47,550 nt of DNA from Polyangiaceae bacterium (GTDB taxonomy: Bacteria > Myxococcota_A > Polyangia > Polyangiales > Polyangiaceae): NCBI GenBank assembly GCA_022842465.1, contig JALHPN010000041.1:1-47550 (forward strand), in the 5' to 3' direction. A model generated the notes under the pieces. That model worked only from the letters and a program-made list of their open reading frames with translations, was not told where the DNA came from and searched no databases. Positions within the stretch are counted from its first letter, which is position 1, and the number at the start of each line of letters is the position of its first letter. Both the position numbers and the translations under genes were made by a program. Positions 34,340-43,225 of this stretch are shown here, one piece after another.

Positions 34340-35951
34340 AGACCTGGACGTCCTTGTTGTCGGGCTGAGCGTCCTTCAGCGAGACGACGATCTCGAGCGT
34401 CCCGTCCCCGTTCACGTCCGCGATCGTCGGCACCGCCATCGAGCCGCGCTTCGGGAGCTTCACCTCGTGGAGGAGCGCGCCATCGCCGCCGAGGACGAAG
34501 AGCGCGCCGCCGTCCTGATCCGGCGAGTACGTGGTGAAGACGATCTCCGGCGACCCGTCCCCGGAGAGATCCGCGACGACGACGCCTCCCGTGAGCGCGC
34601 GACCGCTCGCGGCGTACGGCGTGGCCCAGAGCTCGGTCTTGTCGGCGGAGACGGCGTGGATCCTCCCGTCGAAGCCCGCGAAGATCATCTCGAGCCCAGG
34701 CCGCGCACCGTCGATGTCGGCGACCGTGACCTGATTCGTCGCGCCGACGAGGTTCGAGGCGCTCGCGAGCGGCGCGTCGTCGAGACCCCTGGCGAAGCCG
34801 TCCGCGAGGCCGACGACGTAGTCCTTCGCGTGGAACGGCGTCTCCCAGCCCGGCAGGCGAGATGCGTCGGGGCGAACGAGCCAGAGCGAGACGCCGCGGA
34901 GGCGATCCGACTGCGCGGTGTTCTGGACGCTGCCGAGCATGACGACGTCCATCTTCCCGTCGCGATCCACGTCCGCGATCGCCGGAGCCGTGTTCGTGAA
35001 GTGCGCCTGGTTCTCGGTGGCCTCGTCGTCCGCGTAGCCCTGCTGCGCCTGCGAGAGCGTGTGCAGGTACCGGACGCCGGGCGTCTTCGGTCGCTTCGCG
35101 AACATCGGGTTCGCGTCGAAGGCGGCGCCGCTCCCCTCGAAGAAGCTCGCGTACGCGTTGTCGTGCGGGAGGACGAGGTCCTGCCTCGCGTTCCCGTCGA
35201 GATCGCCGATCGCGAGGTTCTGATCGTAGAGGCCTGCGAAGTAACACGGGCCCGGGGTGCATCCCGCCGCGCCCGACAGGGCGGGCGGGTAGCCCGCGAC
35301 CTGCGCGCCGCCGGCGGTGAACGCGTTGACGATGTCGGTGACGGCGCCGGTCGTCGTCCGCACGCCGACGACGACGTCGAGCTTGCCGTCGCCGTCGACG
35401 TCGCCTGCCGCGAGCGTGCGGATCTCCTGACCCCACGTCTTCGGGTAACCGGGGAGCGCGTTCCCCGCGGCGTCGATCAAGAACGCCGTGTCGCGCGACG
35501 CGATCGCGATCTCGAGCTTCCCGTCGCCGGTGAAGTCGCCGATGGCGGGGCTCGCCCAGATGCGGTCCTTGCCGGTCGGGAAGGCGAACGCTCTCGCGCC
35601 GTCGCGCCTGAAGGCGTGCACGCGGGTGCCGCGCGCGGAGACGATCTCCATCTGCCCGTCGCCGTCGAGATCGACGACGGCAGGAGAGGCGAGCCAGCCC
35701 TCGCCTCCGTCGTCGGCGAGCTCGAGGAGCAGCGTCGGCCTCGCGACGCTCCCGCCGCCGCCAGCCGAGGCGCACGAGGCGGGCGGAGGCGTCGTGGGGC
35801 CGCCGTCGGCGATCGCGCCGCCGTTGCCGCCTCCTGACGACGAGCTCGACGAGCTCGACGAGCTCGAGGCCGCCCCCGCACCGTCGTCGCCTCCGCACGC
35901 GAGGAGAACGGCGAGACCTCCGAGCACGACTCCGACTCCGGTGCGTCGCAT
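34257..35951 (-). CDS. FG-GAP repeat lipoprotein
   Basis: A 564-residue lipoprotein. The signal ends LLAC, followed by a polyserine tract and Gly-rich linker, then a beta-propeller of FG-GAP/VCBS repeats. At least seven calcium-type loops are visible: DLDGDGQMEI, DFTGDGKLEI, DVDGDGKLDV, DLDGNARQDL, DVDRDGKMDV, DLSGDGSPEI and DVNGDGTLEI. These are integrin-alpha-like repeats used for adhesion or as scaffolds for extracellular enzymes; it has no catalytic domain. A Cys pair follows the linker and more are scattered (AGCTPGPCYF). It ends 83 bases inside the convergent hydroxylase gene. The in-frame extension beyond 35951 is antisense to other genes. Confidence 0.87.
   Translation of the reverse strand: MRRTGVGVVLGGLAVLLACGGDDGAGAASSSSSSSSSSSGGGNGGAIADGGPTTPPPASCASAGGGGSVARPTLLLELADDGGEGWLASPAVVDLDGDGQMEIVSARGTRVHAFRRDGARAFAFPTGKDRIWASPAIGDFTGDGKLEIAIASRDTAFLIDAAGNALPGYPKTWGQEIRTLAAGDVDGDGKLDVVVGVRTTTGAVTDIVNAFTAGGAQVAGYPPALSGAAGCTPGPCYFAGLYDQNLAIGDLDGNARQDLVLPHDNAYASFFEGSGAAFDANPMFAKRPKTPGVRYLHTLSQAQQGYADDEATENQAHFTNTAPAIADVDRDGKMDVVMLGSVQNTAQSDRLRGVSLWLVRPDASRLPGWETPFHAKDYVVGLADGFARGLDDAPLASASNLVGATNQVTVADIDGARPGLEMIFAGFDGRIHAVSADKTELWATPYAASGRALTGGVVVADLSGDGSPEIVFTTYSPDQDGGALFVLGGDGALLHEVKLPKRGSMAVPTIADVNGDGTLEIVVSLKDAQPDNKDVQVFTVPGSKTNCVLWSTGRANLLRNGWVR
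35841..35867. repeat. Three tandem copies of CGAGCTCGA
   Basis: A perfect nine-base tandem repeat encodes part of the polyserine linker of the FG-GAP lipoprotein on the minus strand (Ser codons TCG/AGC). Such microsatellites can change copy number by slippage without shifting the frame, which would vary linker length. Confidence 0.8.
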
Positions 35952-36119
35952 GCGGAGAGGATACCTGCGGACTCGGGACCATGATCCGCTCCATCCATGC
36001 CTCGGCGCGCCCCGCGCTCTGGAGCGCCCTCGATCCACGGCGCGCGCGCCGATCTTCTCGACAAGCCGTGAGGTTCGCGTGTGGGGACTGGTGGCATGTG
36101 CCGTGCTCCAGATGGCGGC

Positions 36120-37802
36120 ATGCTCCCGCGTCTTCCGCGCCTCGCGTTCGCCGTCGTCGGCCTCGGTCTCGTCGCCTGCACGGCTGCGCCTGCCGCGGAC
36201 GAAGCGGACGGGGCGGCGGCGCAGAGCCGATCGAGCGCGAAGCTCTGCGCGGCCGTTCGCGGCAACGGAGAGTCGATCCTCACGCACTTCGCGTCGCTGG
36301 CGCGCATCGTCGAGCACTACGGCGTCGTCACGGGCATCGCCGGAGGGAGCTCCGGCAGCATCACCGCGTTCACGTACGACAGCATCCTCGTGAACCCGGC
36401 GGTCTCGAGCTGCGATCGTGCACGCTGCTCGGCCGATGCGAAGGCGGCACGCGTCGCGCTCGCGCTGAAGAGCCTCCAGGGCTACGCCGACGTCGTTGCG
36501 GGCTCCCCCGAGGCGAGCGCCGTGAAGGGGCTCGCCGACGTCGCGCAGCGCATCAAGGCGGGCTACGAGCAGGAGGCCATCGACGCGCTCGGTCCGGAGC
36601 AGACGACCGAGGCCGCCGCCCGCCTCCAGGCGGTCCTCGACATCCCCGAGCTCCGTGAAATCGTGAACCCCGAGGTGTTCGCGATGCTCCAGGATCAGGA
36701 GCACCTCGCGTTCAACGTGGCCGAGCTGAAGACGTCGATCTCGCAGCTCGGCGCCTTCGCGGTGGACGACAATCGCCTCTTCTTCCGCGCGGGCGTCCTC
36801 CACTGGCCGGCGCTCGCGAAGCTCTTCGGGCGCGTCGGCGACTTCTACGCCGGCTACGGACCGAGCGACGCAGAGGGCATGAGCGCCTGGCTCGACGCCT
36901 GCGCCGAGGGCACGCGCGGCAAGCCGTGGGCCGAGGCGGCAGAGGTCCAGACGCCGAGCGGAGGCACGTGCGGCGAGTCCTTCGCGAAGCTCCTGACGGA
37001 CTACCGCGCGAAGGTGCGCGCCGGATCGACCCACGCCTCGCGCATCGACGAGAAGATCGGAGGAGGAAGCGCTTCCCTCCAGAAGATCGTCACCACCGCG
37101 GTCCTCGAGGGCGCGGCCGTCCCTGCGTACGAGGCCGCGCTCGCGTCGTACCGCTCGGGCGCGCACCAGGCGGGACAGATCCCCTTCAGCCCTTCGTTCG
37201 ACGACGTGAAGTTCGGCTACTGGGGCAGCGGCGCGGACCTCGCGAAGCTCGAGGCGAACGGCGAGCGCTTCCAGGATCTGAAGACGAAGAAGGCGACGTC
37301 CCTCGGCGACGTCCCCTGGCGCGAGATCCTCGCAGCCTCGCCGGCGGAGCCCGGTCTCTCGCGCTTCGTGAAGCTCGCGGACGGTCGCTGGTCGGCCGGC
37401 GGGTGGAGTGACCTCGCCCCGACCCTCGCGCTGAAGAACCTCGGCTGCGACCACACCGTCTACGTCACCCGCGAAGGAGACGAGTCGAAGTTCGCGGTCG
37501 CGATCGCCAAGCACGCCGGCATGTCCGAGCGCGAGTGGTCCGAGCTCTACGACCTCTCCAACGCGTCGAGCAGCTACGCGCGCTCGGTCGCCGGCGCCGA
37601 CGCGGTGTGGTGCACGCGCTGGAACGAGTTCGACCTCGGCACGATGAACGAGGCCGTCCTCGACGCCTACGGCGCTCCGCTCGAGGCGCGAGCGAGCTTC
37701 GCGCGCGTGTCGCCCCTCCGCCCGTACGCCGGCGTCACCTCGCGGGTGAACCGCGTCGGCTGCACGGCGGGGCTCGCGGGCGAGGCCTCCTACCCGCGCT
37801 GA
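36120..37802 (+). CDS. Patatin-like phospholipase lipoprotein
   Basis: A 560-residue exported lipoprotein (signal to VAC, Cys 20; Ala/Asp linker). The nucleophile elbow GIAGGSSGSITAF (72-84) gives GxSxG with S77. An oxyanion-loop-like GNG (48-50) precedes it, and ADGRWSAGG (420-428) carries a DG motif whose D421 could be the dyad Asp of patatin-like lipases. The distance between Ser and Asp (344 residues) is longer than in short patatins, with a helical insertion between. It would cleave phospholipids or fatty-acyl esters outside the cell, fitting predation or membrane turnover. Alternative starts lie at 36096 and 36081. The last 13 bases overlap the convergent kinase gene. Confidence 0.78.
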   Translation: MLPRLPRLAFAVVGLGLVACTAAPAADEADGAAAQSRSSAKLCAAVRGNGESILTHFASLARIVEHYGVVTGIAGGSSGSITAFTYDSILVNPAVSSCDRARCSADAKAARVALALKSLQGYADVVAGSPEASAVKGLADVAQRIKAGYEQEAIDALGPEQTTEAAARLQAVLDIPELREIVNPEVFAMLQDQEHLAFNVAELKTSISQLGAFAVDDNRLFFRAGVLHWPALAKLFGRVGDFYAGYGPSDAEGMSAWLDACAEGTRGKPWAEAAEVQTPSGGTCGESFAKLLTDYRAKVRAGSTHASRIDEKIGGGSASLQKIVTTAVLEGAAVPAYEAALASYRSGAHQAGQIPFSPSFDDVKFGYWGSGADLAKLEANGERFQDLKTKKATSLGDVPWREILAASPAEPGLSRFVKLADGRWSAGGWSDLAPTLALKNLGCDHTVYVTREGDESKFAVAIAKHAGMSEREWSELYDLSNASSSYARSVAGADAVWCTRWNEFDLGTMNEAVLDAYGAPLEARASFARVSPLRPYAGVTSRVNRVGCTAGLAGEASYPR

Positions 37803-39994
37803 GGGAGGCACACGGTGAAGGTCGAGCCGCCGCCCGGGGTGCTGCTCTCGACGAAGATGCGCCCGCCGTGGGCGCGGACGATCTCGCGTGCGATGTAGAG
37901 GCCGAGGCCGAGGCCGCCGTAGTGGTCCGGCGATACGGCGCGCTCGAAGCGGCCGAAGATGCGCGCCTGATCGGCGGCCGAGATCCCGATCCCGCGGTCG
38001 CGGACGTGGATCTCGATCTCCTCGTCGCTCTTGGTCATCGTCACGTCGACCGGCTGGCCGCGCCCGTACTTGATCGCGTTCGTGAGGAGGTTCGTGACGA
38101 CTTGCTCCATCCGCGACCGGTCCCATCGACCGAGGACGGCGTTCGCGGGGAGATCGGCGCGCAGCTCGCAGCCCGCGCGCGCCGCGAGCTCGCGCATGCG
38201 GTCCATCGACTCGGAGACGACCGCCGTGAGGTCCACGTCGGCGACCTCCAGCTTGAGACGCCCCGACGTGATGCGCGACACGTCGAGCAAGTCTTCGACG
38301 AGGCGTCCGAGGCGCTCGGTCTGCCGGAGCGCCAGCTGCACCTTCGTGGCGATGCGCCCTGGCTCGACGACGGCGCGCTTCGCGAGCCAGTCGAGCGTCT
38401 CGAGCTGGAGCCCGAGGGCCGTGAGCGGCGTGCGGAGCTCGTGGGCCGCGATCTGGAGGAAGGTGTCGCGCATCGTGACCGCCTGGCGGAGGGCGCCGGC
38501 GTAGCGATACTGCTCCTCGACGTCCGTATTGGTGCCGAACCAACCGACGACCCGCCGCTGGGCGTCGTAGACGGGCATCGCGCGCGTGAGGAACGAGCGG
38601 AACCGGCCGTCCTTCCCGCGCATCTTGAACGTGTCCTCCCACTCCTCGCCGCTTTCGATCGCCCGGTGGAAGGTCTCCTCGACGCGCGGACGCTCCGCTG
38701 GATCGAGCACGTCGCGCCAGCCGCGGCCCAGCACCTCGGCGGCGGTGGTGCCGGTGTACTCGAACCAGCGTCGGTTGAACCAGACGATCGCGCCGCTCTC
38801 GTCCGCCATCCAGACGAGCTGCGAGATGTTGTCGGCGAGCGTCCGGAAGCGAGACTCGCTCTCCTCCAGCGCCTCCTCCGCGCGCCGGCGATCGGTGAGA
38901 TCCAGCATCGTGCCGATCATCCTCGTGCCCTTGCCGCTCGCGTCGCGGAGGATGTAGCCGCGGTCGAGGACGGGGACCCACACGCCGTCGTGCCGTCGGA
39001 AGCGGTACTCGTCCGTCCAGCTCTCCGCGCCGCCGTCGATCGCCGCCTGGAGGCTCTGCTCGACGCGCCCGCGATCCTCGGGGTGGAGGCGGAGCGCCCA
39101 GTCGTGGATGCCGGGTCCGAGCGACTCGGGCGTCTCGCCGAAGTGCGCGACGACCGCGTCGTTCCACGCGATGCGGTCGGACGCGAAGTCCCAGTCCCAC
39201 ACGACGTCGTTGGTCGCGCGGTTCACGAGCCGGAGGCGCTCGTCGCTCAGACGGACGGCGGCCTCGGCGGCGACGCGCTCGGTGATGTCCATCTGCACGA
39301 CGACGGCGCCGACGATGCGGTCGTCCTCGCCGCGGACGGGGGCGCCGGAGTTGACGATCGTGCGCCGCGTGCCCGGCTGCCCGAACGGCTCGATCTCCAC
39401 GATGTCGCCCCGCGCGGTCTCCCCTCGGAGCGCGCGCGCCATCGCCCACTCCTCGCCTGTGAGGCGGCGCCCATGCCGGTCCGACCCGTCCGCCCACCAG
39501 CCCTTCCATGCGCCGTACTGGGCGACGCTCTCGGTCGGCGGGGCCTTCCCCCAGATGCGCTCGTTCGCCGGGTTGATCCGCACGACCCGTCCGGTCTGGT
39601 CCGCGACGAGGATACCGACGGGCGCCGCGGCGAGCACGGCCTCGAGGAGCGACGGCTCGTCGAGCGACGTCGCGGTCTCGCGCCGCGCGGCGAAATGCGC
39701 CGCTGCCCCTTCGACGGCCCGCTCCAGTCGGCGGAGGTCGAGGTCCTCCTCGCGGACGACCTCGACCGTCTCGTGGTGCCGACGAAGCTCGCGGAGGTCC
39801 GTCCCGCGTTCGGCGACCACGACCATCGGGAAGGGGAGTTCTGCATCGTCCGGGTGGAGACGCCTCAGCAGCTCGGCGGCGCCCTCGCGGGCCTCGAGCA
39901 CGACGAGGCACACCGGCCGACGCGACGATCGCTGAAGGGCAGCGAAGAGGCGTGCCGATCCTCGCGCAGCGAGGGAGCGGGCATGGGGAGTCAC
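37790..39994 (-). CDS. Sensor histidine kinase with three PAS domains
   Basis: A 734-residue soluble kinase. Residues 12-95 resemble the second half of a receiver domain with Glu in place of the phospho-Asp (VVLEAREG, then MVVVAERG). Three PAS domains follow (about 112-245, 250-375 and 378-500, each with its PAC segment). Next comes HisKA with H518 in AAHELRTPLTAL, and an HATPase_c domain with N box LTNAIKYGRG, G1 VRDRGIGISAADQARIFGRFER and G2 GGLGLGLYIAREIVRAHGG. No response regulator lies next to it (orphan). I chose GTG 39994; GTG 39915 is also possible. The much longer open frame to 42658 runs antisense to the transporter genes and is rejected. Confidence 0.88.
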   Translation of the reverse strand: MTPHARSLAARGSARLFAALQRSSRRPVCLVVLEAREGAAELLRRLHPDDAELPFPMVVVAERGTDLRELRRHHETVEVVREEDLDLRRLERAVEGAAAHFAARRETATSLDEPSLLEAVLAAAPVGILVADQTGRVVRINPANERIWGKAPPTESVAQYGAWKGWWADGSDRHGRRLTGEEWAMARALRGETARGDIVEIEPFGQPGTRRTIVNSGAPVRGEDDRIVGAVVVQMDITERVAAEAAVRLSDERLRLVNRATNDVVWDWDFASDRIAWNDAVVAHFGETPESLGPGIHDWALRLHPEDRGRVEQSLQAAIDGGAESWTDEYRFRRHDGVWVPVLDRGYILRDASGKGTRMIGTMLDLTDRRRAEEALEESESRFRTLADNISQLVWMADESGAIVWFNRRWFEYTGTTAAEVLGRGWRDVLDPAERPRVEETFHRAIESGEEWEDTFKMRGKDGRFRSFLTRAMPVYDAQRRVVGWFGTNTDVEEQYRYAGALRQAVTMRDTFLQIAAHELRTPLTALGLQLETLDWLAKRAVVEPGRIATKVQLALRQTERLGRLVEDLLDVSRITSGRLKLEVADVDLTAVVSESMDRMRELAARAGCELRADLPANAVLGRWDRSRMEQVVTNLLTNAIKYGRGQPVDVTMTKSDEEIEIHVRDRGIGISAADQARIFGRFERAVSPDHYGGLGLGLYIAREIVRAHGGRIFVESSTPGGGSTFTVCLPQRG

Positions 39995-40028
39995 ACCGGC
40001 GGGCCGAGCATGGGCGATGCCACGAGGA

Positions 40029-40052
40029 GCGCGACCTCCCGAGCGGTCGCGC
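40029..40052. promoter_or_regulatory. Hairpin GCGCGACC-N8-GGTCGCGC in a divergent region
   Basis: A perfect eight-base stem with an eight-base loop and a following TTT lies between the kinase start (39994) and the transporter ATPase start (40086). It is 33 bases before that ATG, so it may be an operator for the divergent pair or an RNA attenuator in the transporter leader. Confidence 0.5.
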
Positions 40053-40085
40053 TTTGCCACGGCTTCTGAGCTAGGCTCGGCGCCG

Positions 40086-40832
40086 ATGGCGGCGGTGCAC
40101 CTGGAAGGCGTCGGCAAGTCGTTCGACGGCCGCGTCGTGCTCCGCCCGACGACGCTCGCGATCCCGAAAGGCGGTCGGGTCGCCTTGATCGGTCCGAGCG
40201 GCAGCGGCAAGTCCACGCTCCTCCGCATGATCATCGGCCTCGTCGTCCCGGACGAGGGCAAGGTCACCGTGGGGGATCTGCGCGTGACGTCGGCGTCCGC
40301 GCGGGAGGTCCGCGCCCGCGTCGGCTGGATGCCGCAGGACGGCGGGCTCTTCCCCCACCTCACGGCGGAGGAGAACGTCACCCTGCTCGCGCGCCTGCGC
40401 GGCGAACCGAAGGAACGATCGTCGAAGCGGATCGACGAGCTCGCGGAGATGGTGCGCGTCTCCCGCGAGCTCCTCCTCCGCCATCCGCGGCGCCTCTCGG
40501 GCGGCGAGCGCCAGCGCGTCGCGCTCATGCGCGCCCTCTTCCTCGATCCGGAGGTCCTGCTCCTCGACGAGCCGCTGGGGGCCCTCGATCCGCTCGTGCG
40601 CGCGCGCCTCCAGGACGATCTCCGTGAGGTGTTCGACCGCCTGGGGAAGACCGTCGTGCTCGTCACGCACGATCTCGTCGAGGCCGCGCTCCTCACGCCG
40701 GACATCGCCGTCGTCTTCGGCGGAACGATCGTCCAGCGCGGAAGCATGCGCGAGCTCCACGACCGCCCTCTGCATCCCTTCGTGAAGGATCTCCTCGCCG
40801 CGCAGCGCCCGCTCGCGGAAGCGATCGCATGA
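40086..40832 (+). CDS. ABC importer ATP-binding protein (betaine/choline/osmoprotectant type)
   Basis: A 248-residue ATPase with Walker A GPSGSGKST (36-44), Q-loop PQDGGLFPHLT, signature LSGGERQRVALMRAL, Walker B VLLLDEPLGALDP and the switch HD (VTHD). The 'GGLFPHLTAEENV' Q-loop and 'DEPLGALD' mark the ProV/OpuCA/OsmV branch. Unlike OpuCA it has no C-terminal CBS pair, so it should not sense ionic strength through that domain. Its stop overlaps the next start (ATGA), coupling it to the fused binding protein/permease. Confidence 0.92.
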   Translation: MAAVHLEGVGKSFDGRVVLRPTTLAIPKGGRVALIGPSGSGKSTLLRMIIGLVVPDEGKVTVGDLRVTSASAREVRARVGWMPQDGGLFPHLTAEENVTLLARLRGEPKERSSKRIDELAEMVRVSRELLLRHPRRLSGGERQRVALMRALFLDPEVLLLDEPLGALDPLVRARLQDDLREVFDRLGKTVVLVTHDLVEAALLTPDIAVVFGGTIVQRGSMRELHDRPLHPFVKDLLAAQRPLAEAIA

Positions 40833-42331
40833 TCGGCTCGCTCTCCCGCCTCGTCGCGCTCGTCATCCTGCTCGCCGTCGCGTTCGTCCCTCGCCGCGCT
40901 CACGCGGAGCCGACGGTACGGATAGGGTCGAAGCGCTTCACGGAGTCCTACGTCCTCGCCGAGATCGCTTGCTCGCTCGCGCGTCGCGAAGGGCTCGTTC
41001 CGACCCACGAGCGCGGGCTCGGCGGAACGGCCATCGCGTTCCGCGCGCTCGAGCAGGGCTCGATCGACGCGTACGTCGAGTACACGGGGACGCTCGCGCG
41101 CACCATCCTCGACCGGGACGACGCCGACATGGGGGCCCTCCGCGAGGCGCTCGCCACGCGCAAGCTCCGTACCTCGATGCCGCTCGGCTTCGAGAACACG
41201 TACGCGCTCGCGGTGCGGTCCGCCGACGCGACGCGCTTCGGCCTCCGGAAGACCTCCGACCTCGCGACCCACGGCGGTCTCCGCTACGGCTTGAGCCACG
41301 AGTTCGTCGGTCGGAGCGACGGGTGGCCTGGCTTGTCCGCGAAGTACCAGCTCCACCCCGCGAGCCTCCGCGGCCTCGATCACGCGCTCGCGTACGAGGC
41401 GATCGCGCGGAGCGAGATCGACGTGCTCGACGTCTACACGACGGACGCGAAGATCGCGCGACTCGGCCTCGTCGTGCTCGAGGACGACAAGCGCTACTTC
41501 CCGCCGTACGACGCCGTCGTCGTGTACCGCGAGGATCTCCTCGCGCGGGCGCCTGCCTTCGCGCGCGTCCTCGACCGGCTCGCGGGGTCGCTCGACGCGG
41601 CCGCGATGCAGCGGCTCAACGCCCGAGCGGAGATCGACGGGATCCCCGCCGACCGCGTCGCCGCGGAGCAGCTCGGCGACGGCAAGGCCACGCGAGAGGC
41701 TCGCGCGAGCTTCCTCCGCGGCGCGCTCGACGCCGTGGAGCGGCACGGTCCGCGGCACCTTCTCCTCGTCGTGGTCGCCGTGCTCGCGTCGTCGCTCGTC
41801 GGCATCCCGCTCGGGCTCCTCGCGTTCTCGCGGCCGCGCCTCGGCTCCTTCGTCCTCGCGCTCACCGGGGTCTTCCAGACGATCCCGTCGCTGGCGCTCT
41901 TCTGCTTCCTCATCCCCGTCTTCGGGATCGGCGCGACGCCGGCGCTCGTCGCGCTCTTCCTCTACGGCCTCTTGCCCGTCGTGCGGAACACGCACGCCGG
42001 CCTCTCCGCGATCGCGCCGGAGCTTCGTGAGACGGCGCAGGCGCTCGGCCTGACGACGTCCGAGCGTCTCCGTCACGTCGAGCTGCCGCTCGCGTCGCCC
42101 ACGATCCTCGCGGGAGTGAAGACGAGCGCGGTGGTGGCGGTCGGTACGGCCACGATCGCGGCGTTCATCGGCGCCGGCGGGCTGGGGGAGCCGATCGCGA
42201 CCGGCCTCTCGCTCGGCGACGTCGAGATGATCCTCGCCGGGGCGCTCCCGAGCGCAGGTCTGGCGCTGCTCGTTCAGGCGTCGTTCGCCCTCGTCGAGCG
42301 CGTCGTCGTGCCGCGCGCGCTCGTCCGCTGA
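40829..42331 (+). CDS. Fused substrate-binding protein and permease of a betaine/choline-type ABC importer
   Basis: A 500-residue fusion. A signal peptide (1-26, cut after AHA) leads into an OpuAC-type binding domain (about 28-295) with RIGSKRFTESYVLAEI, GLGGTAIAFRALEQGSIDAYVEYTG and DVLDVYTTDAKI, the motifs of quaternary-amine and osmoprotectant binders. A permease domain with five to six helices (about 305-500) and the EAA loop ALGLTTSERLRHVELPLASP follows. The binding domain comes first here, while many fused homologues (OpuF, EgtU) have the permease first. Likely substrates are betaine, choline, carnitine or ergothioneine; the aromatic cage cannot be assigned by eye. Coupled to the ATPase. 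Confidence 0.88.
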   Translation: MIGSLSRLVALVILLAVAFVPRRAHAEPTVRIGSKRFTESYVLAEIACSLARREGLVPTHERGLGGTAIAFRALEQGSIDAYVEYTGTLARTILDRDDADMGALREALATRKLRTSMPLGFENTYALAVRSADATRFGLRKTSDLATHGGLRYGLSHEFVGRSDGWPGLSAKYQLHPASLRGLDHALAYEAIARSEIDVLDVYTTDAKIARLGLVVLEDDKRYFPPYDAVVVYREDLLARAPAFARVLDRLAGSLDAAAMQRLNARAEIDGIPADRVAAEQLGDGKATREARASFLRGALDAVERHGPRHLLLVVVAVLASSLVGIPLGLLAFSRPRLGSFVLALTGVFQTIPSLALFCFLIPVFGIGATPALVALFLYGLLPVVRNTHAGLSAIAPELRETAQALGLTTSERLRHVELPLASPTILAGVKTSAVVAVGTATIAAFIGAGGLGEPIATGLSLGDVEMILAGALPSAGLALLVQASFALVERVVVPRALVR

Positions 42332-42388
42332 GGCGAAACGCTCGGGCTCGTCGGGCGGGCCTCGCGCTTGCTCGTCCTCCTCCTCGTG

Positions 42389-43225
42389 ATGGCGAACGAA
42401 GGAAGCACTCGGGCTCCGTGCGCGAAGAACGCGACGAGGACGTGGCGCGTGGTCGCCTCGCTCGGCGCTGCTGCCGCGGGGCTCTTCTGCGTCCGTGTCG
42501 CGAGCGCGCAGCCCACGGCGGAGGTCACGGAGCGACCCCCGGTCGATCGCCCGGCTGCCGACCGCACATCGTCGACCCGCGACGCACCTCTCTCCTTCGC
42601 CGTCGCGGCGCGTACGGACGTCCCCCTCTTCGTCGGCGCGCAGAGCTACGTCGAGCACGGTCCGACGCGACTACGCCTCACCGGCGCGATCGGGATGCTG
42701 CCTGGGGCGTATGCGCGACTCGTGAACGGCACGCTCGAGAACGCGGGCGCATACGACGAGCGCCTCGGACGCGCGCTCGGGGACACGTTGACCTCCGGCT
42801 TCGCGTGGAACGCGCACGTCGGGCTCCGTCCCTTCGCGAGGACGGGCCTCCTCCTCGAGGCGGGGTACGGCACCGCGAGCCTCGTCGCGAACGGCGACGC
42901 GCGCGCCCTCGTCAGCAGGGAGACGGGCGTGGCGGTGCCCGCCGAGAGCGGCGTGGACACGAGCTTTGCATTCCGCTCGACGCTTCACCTCGTCGATGCG
43001 CGCGTCGGTTGGGAGTGGCTCCTCGCCGACCACGTCACGATCGCGGCCTCCGTCGGCGTCTCGCGCGCCGTCGGGGCGAGCACGAGCATCGAACAGCGCT
43101 ACCTCGCTCGCGCCCCCGAGCTGGCAGAGAACGCGATCGCGCAGGGCCTCGGCCGGCTCGACGACGCGTTCACGCGGTACGGGTGGGTGCCCTCCGCGGG
43201 CGTCGCCGCCGGCTACCGGTTCTGA
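42389..43225 (+). CDS. Outer-membrane beta-barrel-like protein
   Basis: A 278-residue exported protein with a signal peptide (about 1-36, cut after VASA) and a Pro/Asp/Thr-rich spacer. A series of alternating polar/hydrophobic strands separated by turns follows (LSFAVAARTDVPLFVG; TRLRLTGAIGML; WNAHVGLRPFARTGLLLEAGYG; HVTIAASVGVSRAVGAS). The last residues, GVAAGYRF, end in the aromatic residue typical of barrel proteins inserted by BamA. Function is unknown; it could be a porin-like or surface protein. An alternative upstream start (TTG 42368) adds seven residues. The last 13 bases overlap the convergent symporter gene. Confidence 0.75.
   Translation: MANEGSTRAPCAKNATRTWRVVASLGAAAAGLFCVRVASAQPTAEVTERPPVDRPAADRTSSTRDAPLSFAVAARTDVPLFVGAQSYVEHGPTRLRLTGAIGMLPGAYARLVNGTLENAGAYDERLGRALGDTLTSGFAWNAHVGLRPFARTGLLLEAGYGTASLVANGDARALVSRETGVAVPAESGVDTSFAFRSTLHLVDARVGWEWLLADHVTIAASVGVSRAVGASTSIEQRYLARAPELAENAIAQGLGRLDDAFTRYGWVPSAGVAAGYRF

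Noticed and set aside
35952..39911. Long open minus-strand frame upstream of the FG-GAP gene
   Set aside because: It is antisense to the patatin gene and out of frame with the kinase, is basic and low complexity, and has no signal peptide, unlike the real start at 35951.
37790..42658. A single very long open frame on the minus strand running through the transporter region
   Set aside because: Beyond 39994 it is Arg/Glu/Asp-rich sequence antisense to two well-supported transporter genes, with no domain signal; only the 37790-39994 part is a real gene.
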